From positions 1 to 5,858 of the forward strand of contig JAJZEJ010000552.1 of NCBI GenBank assembly GCA_021828635.1: a stretch of DNA of 5,858 bases. Reading direction: 5' to 3'. Numbering within the stretch: position 1 is the stretch's first letter; every line of letters begins with the position of its first letter. The position numbers and the translations under genes are program-made. Below the pieces are notes generated by a model. The model did not search any database. It saw nothing but the letters and a program-made list of their open reading frames with translations, and was not told where the DNA came from. This document shows positions 4,896 through 5,858 of the stretch, in pieces. This DNA comes from Chloroflexota bacterium. Lineage in GTDB: Bacteria > Chloroflexota > Ktedonobacteria > Ktedonobacterales > Ktedonobacteraceae.

Positions 4896-5330
4896 TCACC
4901 AATATACGCTATGCCAGGGCTGCCAGGTGGCCGGGAAGTCTAGCGCGATCTCGTTGCGTCCTGTCTTCACCAGCACACGTAGATGATGAGAGTCAGGAGC
5001 AAAATGCTGGAAGCGTAGCTCAGTAATTGGATGTTCCTCCAATTCGACATCGGCCAAGAAGGCGCGAATGGCTAACTCACGCACATCTTCCGTAGGACTA
5101 TCGCGCCGCTCTATAAATTGAAGCCCTGCAATATCGGCTAATGTGTAATGAGTACCGGCCAGGGTATTGATCGCGTCTAGTATGGTATTTGCTTCAGCAG
5201 GTGTCACGGCAAGGCCAATAAACATCGAGAAAAGTGTCATCACGGGCAGATCAGTGATAGTCACGAGCGGAACAAGTGCCTCGCGATGTTGTTGCCAGAT
5301 AGCCAGCATCGTTAGTTTTGTCTCTTGCAT
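4896..5330 (-). CDS. Conserved-looking hypothetical protein, 144 aa
   Basis: I do not recognise a family. The protein is soluble, with no signal peptide; one short hydrophobic stretch (LPVMTLFSMFIGLAV, about 27-41) looks like a buried helix rather than a clear membrane segment. The middle is acidic and mostly helical (around RRDSPTEDVRELAIRAFLADVELEE). The C-terminal third looks like alternating beta strands, rich in aromatics, ending in WQPWHSVYW. No catalytic or metal-binding motif is evident. Two ATGs, at 5336 and 5330, share one ribosome binding site; the second is better placed, 8-9 bp after GAGGGG. It starts 31 bp after the 84-aa gene and ends 89 bp before mutM, so the first two are probably one operon. 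Coding support comes from the strong ribosome binding site, the long open frame and the tight spacing. A role in DNA repair is not shown by this context. Confidence 0.75.
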   Translation of the reverse strand: MQETKLTMLAIWQQHREALVPLVTITDLPVMTLFSMFIGLAVTPAEANTILDAINTLAGTHYTLADIAGLQFIERRDSPTEDVRELAIRAFLADVELEEHPITELRFQHFAPDSHHLRVLVKTGRNEIALDFPATWQPWHSVYW

Positions 5331-5338
5331 TCTCATTT

Positions 5339-5345
5339 CCCCCTC
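5339..5345 (-). promoter_or_regulatory. Strong ribosome binding site of the 144-aa gene
   Basis: GAGGGGG on the minus strand lies only 2 bp before the first ATG (5336) but 8 bp before the second (5330). The spacing argues for translation starting at the second, which removes the residues MR from the longer reading. Confidence 0.6.
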
Positions 5346-5361
5346 AAAAAAGAGTAGTACG

Positions 5362-5616
5362 TCATGATGGTCGTTCGTCAGTATGCTTTTGTACAGGTGG
5401 TTCCTGACTGCTCCATAAGATCAAGCCAGCTTGCAGTGGGCCAACCAGGTCTACTAACTGGCGCACGCAGCGGCTCATATTCTCCATGCGTTGTGTGATA
5501 AAGTCGTGACGTGCTGTGATAGCAGGGCTGGTCAAGGCGCGTTGTGCAGCCTCATACTCCAGCTCGATCTGGCGGCGTAAGCGAGCCACCTCACTCACGG
5601 AATTGCTCTCATCCAT
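5362..5616 (-). CDS. Small coiled-coil hypothetical protein, 84 aa
   Basis: A charged, largely helical protein. A heptad-like segment at about 7-28 (SEVARLRRQIELEYEAAQRALT) suggests a short coiled coil. A second helix carries ARHDFITQRMENMSRCVRQLVDLVG (about 36-60), and the polar tail is probably disordered. No signal peptide, membrane span or catalytic motif is seen. Similar small proteins of the form 'RLRxxIExEYxAAxRGL...ARHxFIxxRME' are, from memory, frequent in Ktedonobacteria, with no known function. The start at 5616 is chosen because AAGGGG (5626-5631) lies 9 bp upstream. In-frame ATGs at 5637 and 5625 have no ribosome binding site or sit directly against it. It is the first gene of the probable two-gene operon with the 144-aa protein, 31 bp downstream. 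It may be a small adaptor or DNA-associated protein, but this is a guess. Confidence 0.75.
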   Translation of the reverse strand: MDESNSVSEVARLRRQIELEYEAAQRALTSPAITARHDFITQRMENMSRCVRQLVDLVGPLQAGLILWSSQEPPVQKHTDERPS

Positions 5617-5858
5617 AATGTCCATCCCCTTTTTCATACTTCATACAACTACAGCGAGAGATAATACGAAACACAACCACTACATAGTATAATCCCTGTT
5701 TTTTGCTTCATGCCGCCAACGCTGGCAGATCGGAACCGCCTACATACACATATTCAAAAAAGTGTTGCATTTTGTTACAGGCTTTTTCTCAAACTCATCA
5801 TTTCTTCGGCTACCCGACAGCGCATGGGCTACTAATTTACGCATCTTTGTGATATACT
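5617..5858. other. Upstream region of the 84-aa gene, to the window edge
   Basis: On the minus strand TATACT (complement of 5686-5691) is a possible -10 for the two-gene operon, but no acceptable -35 lies 16-18 bp before it. A plus-strand TATAAT overlaps it at 5688-5693. From the right edge a minus-strand frame is open from 5857 to a TAG at 5740-5742 (39 residues, with an ATG at codon 5). It could be the end of a gene outside the window or simply chance; nothing in it is recognisable. At the very edge, 5850-5858 reads TGATATACT, an extended -10 on the plus strand pointing out of the window. Confidence 0.35.

Noticed and set aside
4807..4902. A 32-residue upstream extension of the mutM frame to 4902
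   Set aside because: MutM needs Pro2 as its nucleophile directly after the initiator Met, and the frame contains MPELPEVE at 4806. The extension also overlaps the proposed mutM promoter and the end of the upstream gene.
1..5858. tRNA, rRNA, CRISPR arrays, insertion sequences, att sites
   Set aside because: Reading both strands showed no cloverleaf-like element, no spaced direct repeats, no transposase or integrase motifs and no target-site duplication.

Overview
This window looks like an ordinary stretch of chromosome from a bacterium of roughly 50% GC. The combination of genes recalls the Ktedonobacteria (Chloroflexota): an FtsZ with a long N-terminal extension standing outside any division cluster, a KGG-repeat stress protein, an orphan larB, and a small coiled-coil protein. 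That placement rests on memory of gene content, not on a search, so treat it as a moderate-confidence guess.

Layout. The window opens with the lysine-rich C-terminus of an unidentified plus-strand gene. It ends in a 62-bp perfect palindrome (95-156) that should be a strong bidirectional terminator. A promoter of the extended -10 type (about 173-201) then leads into ftsZ (302-1891, plus). FtsZ has an intact tubulin-type GTPase core, a proline-rich linker and the conserved C-terminal peptide, so it should be a working division GTPase. All the remaining genes lie on the minus strand. Reading from the right edge they are: a small coiled-coil protein (84 aa), a 144-aa protein of unknown function, mutM/fpg (DNA glycosylase, 326 aa with an insertion of about 54 residues), larB (nickel-pincer cofactor synthesis) and a GsiB/YciG-like KGG-repeat stress protein. 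The last converges on ftsZ, and a long hairpin at 1913-1953 separates the two.

How they work together. The 84-aa and 144-aa genes are 31 bp apart and probably co-transcribed. mutM follows after 89 bp with a plausible promoter of its own. larB sits 551 bp beyond mutM behind another extended -10 promoter. No common pathway joins the genes; they cover division, base-excision repair, cofactor synthesis and stress tolerance. No RNA gene, CRISPR array, insertion sequence or phage gene was seen.

The points most worth a second look are several start-site ambiguities, notably an excellent Shine-Dalgarno inside ftsZ that could yield a shorter form. Self-complementary DNA also lies inside the non-conserved coding insertions of both larB and mutM. 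I found no convincing previously undescribed system.
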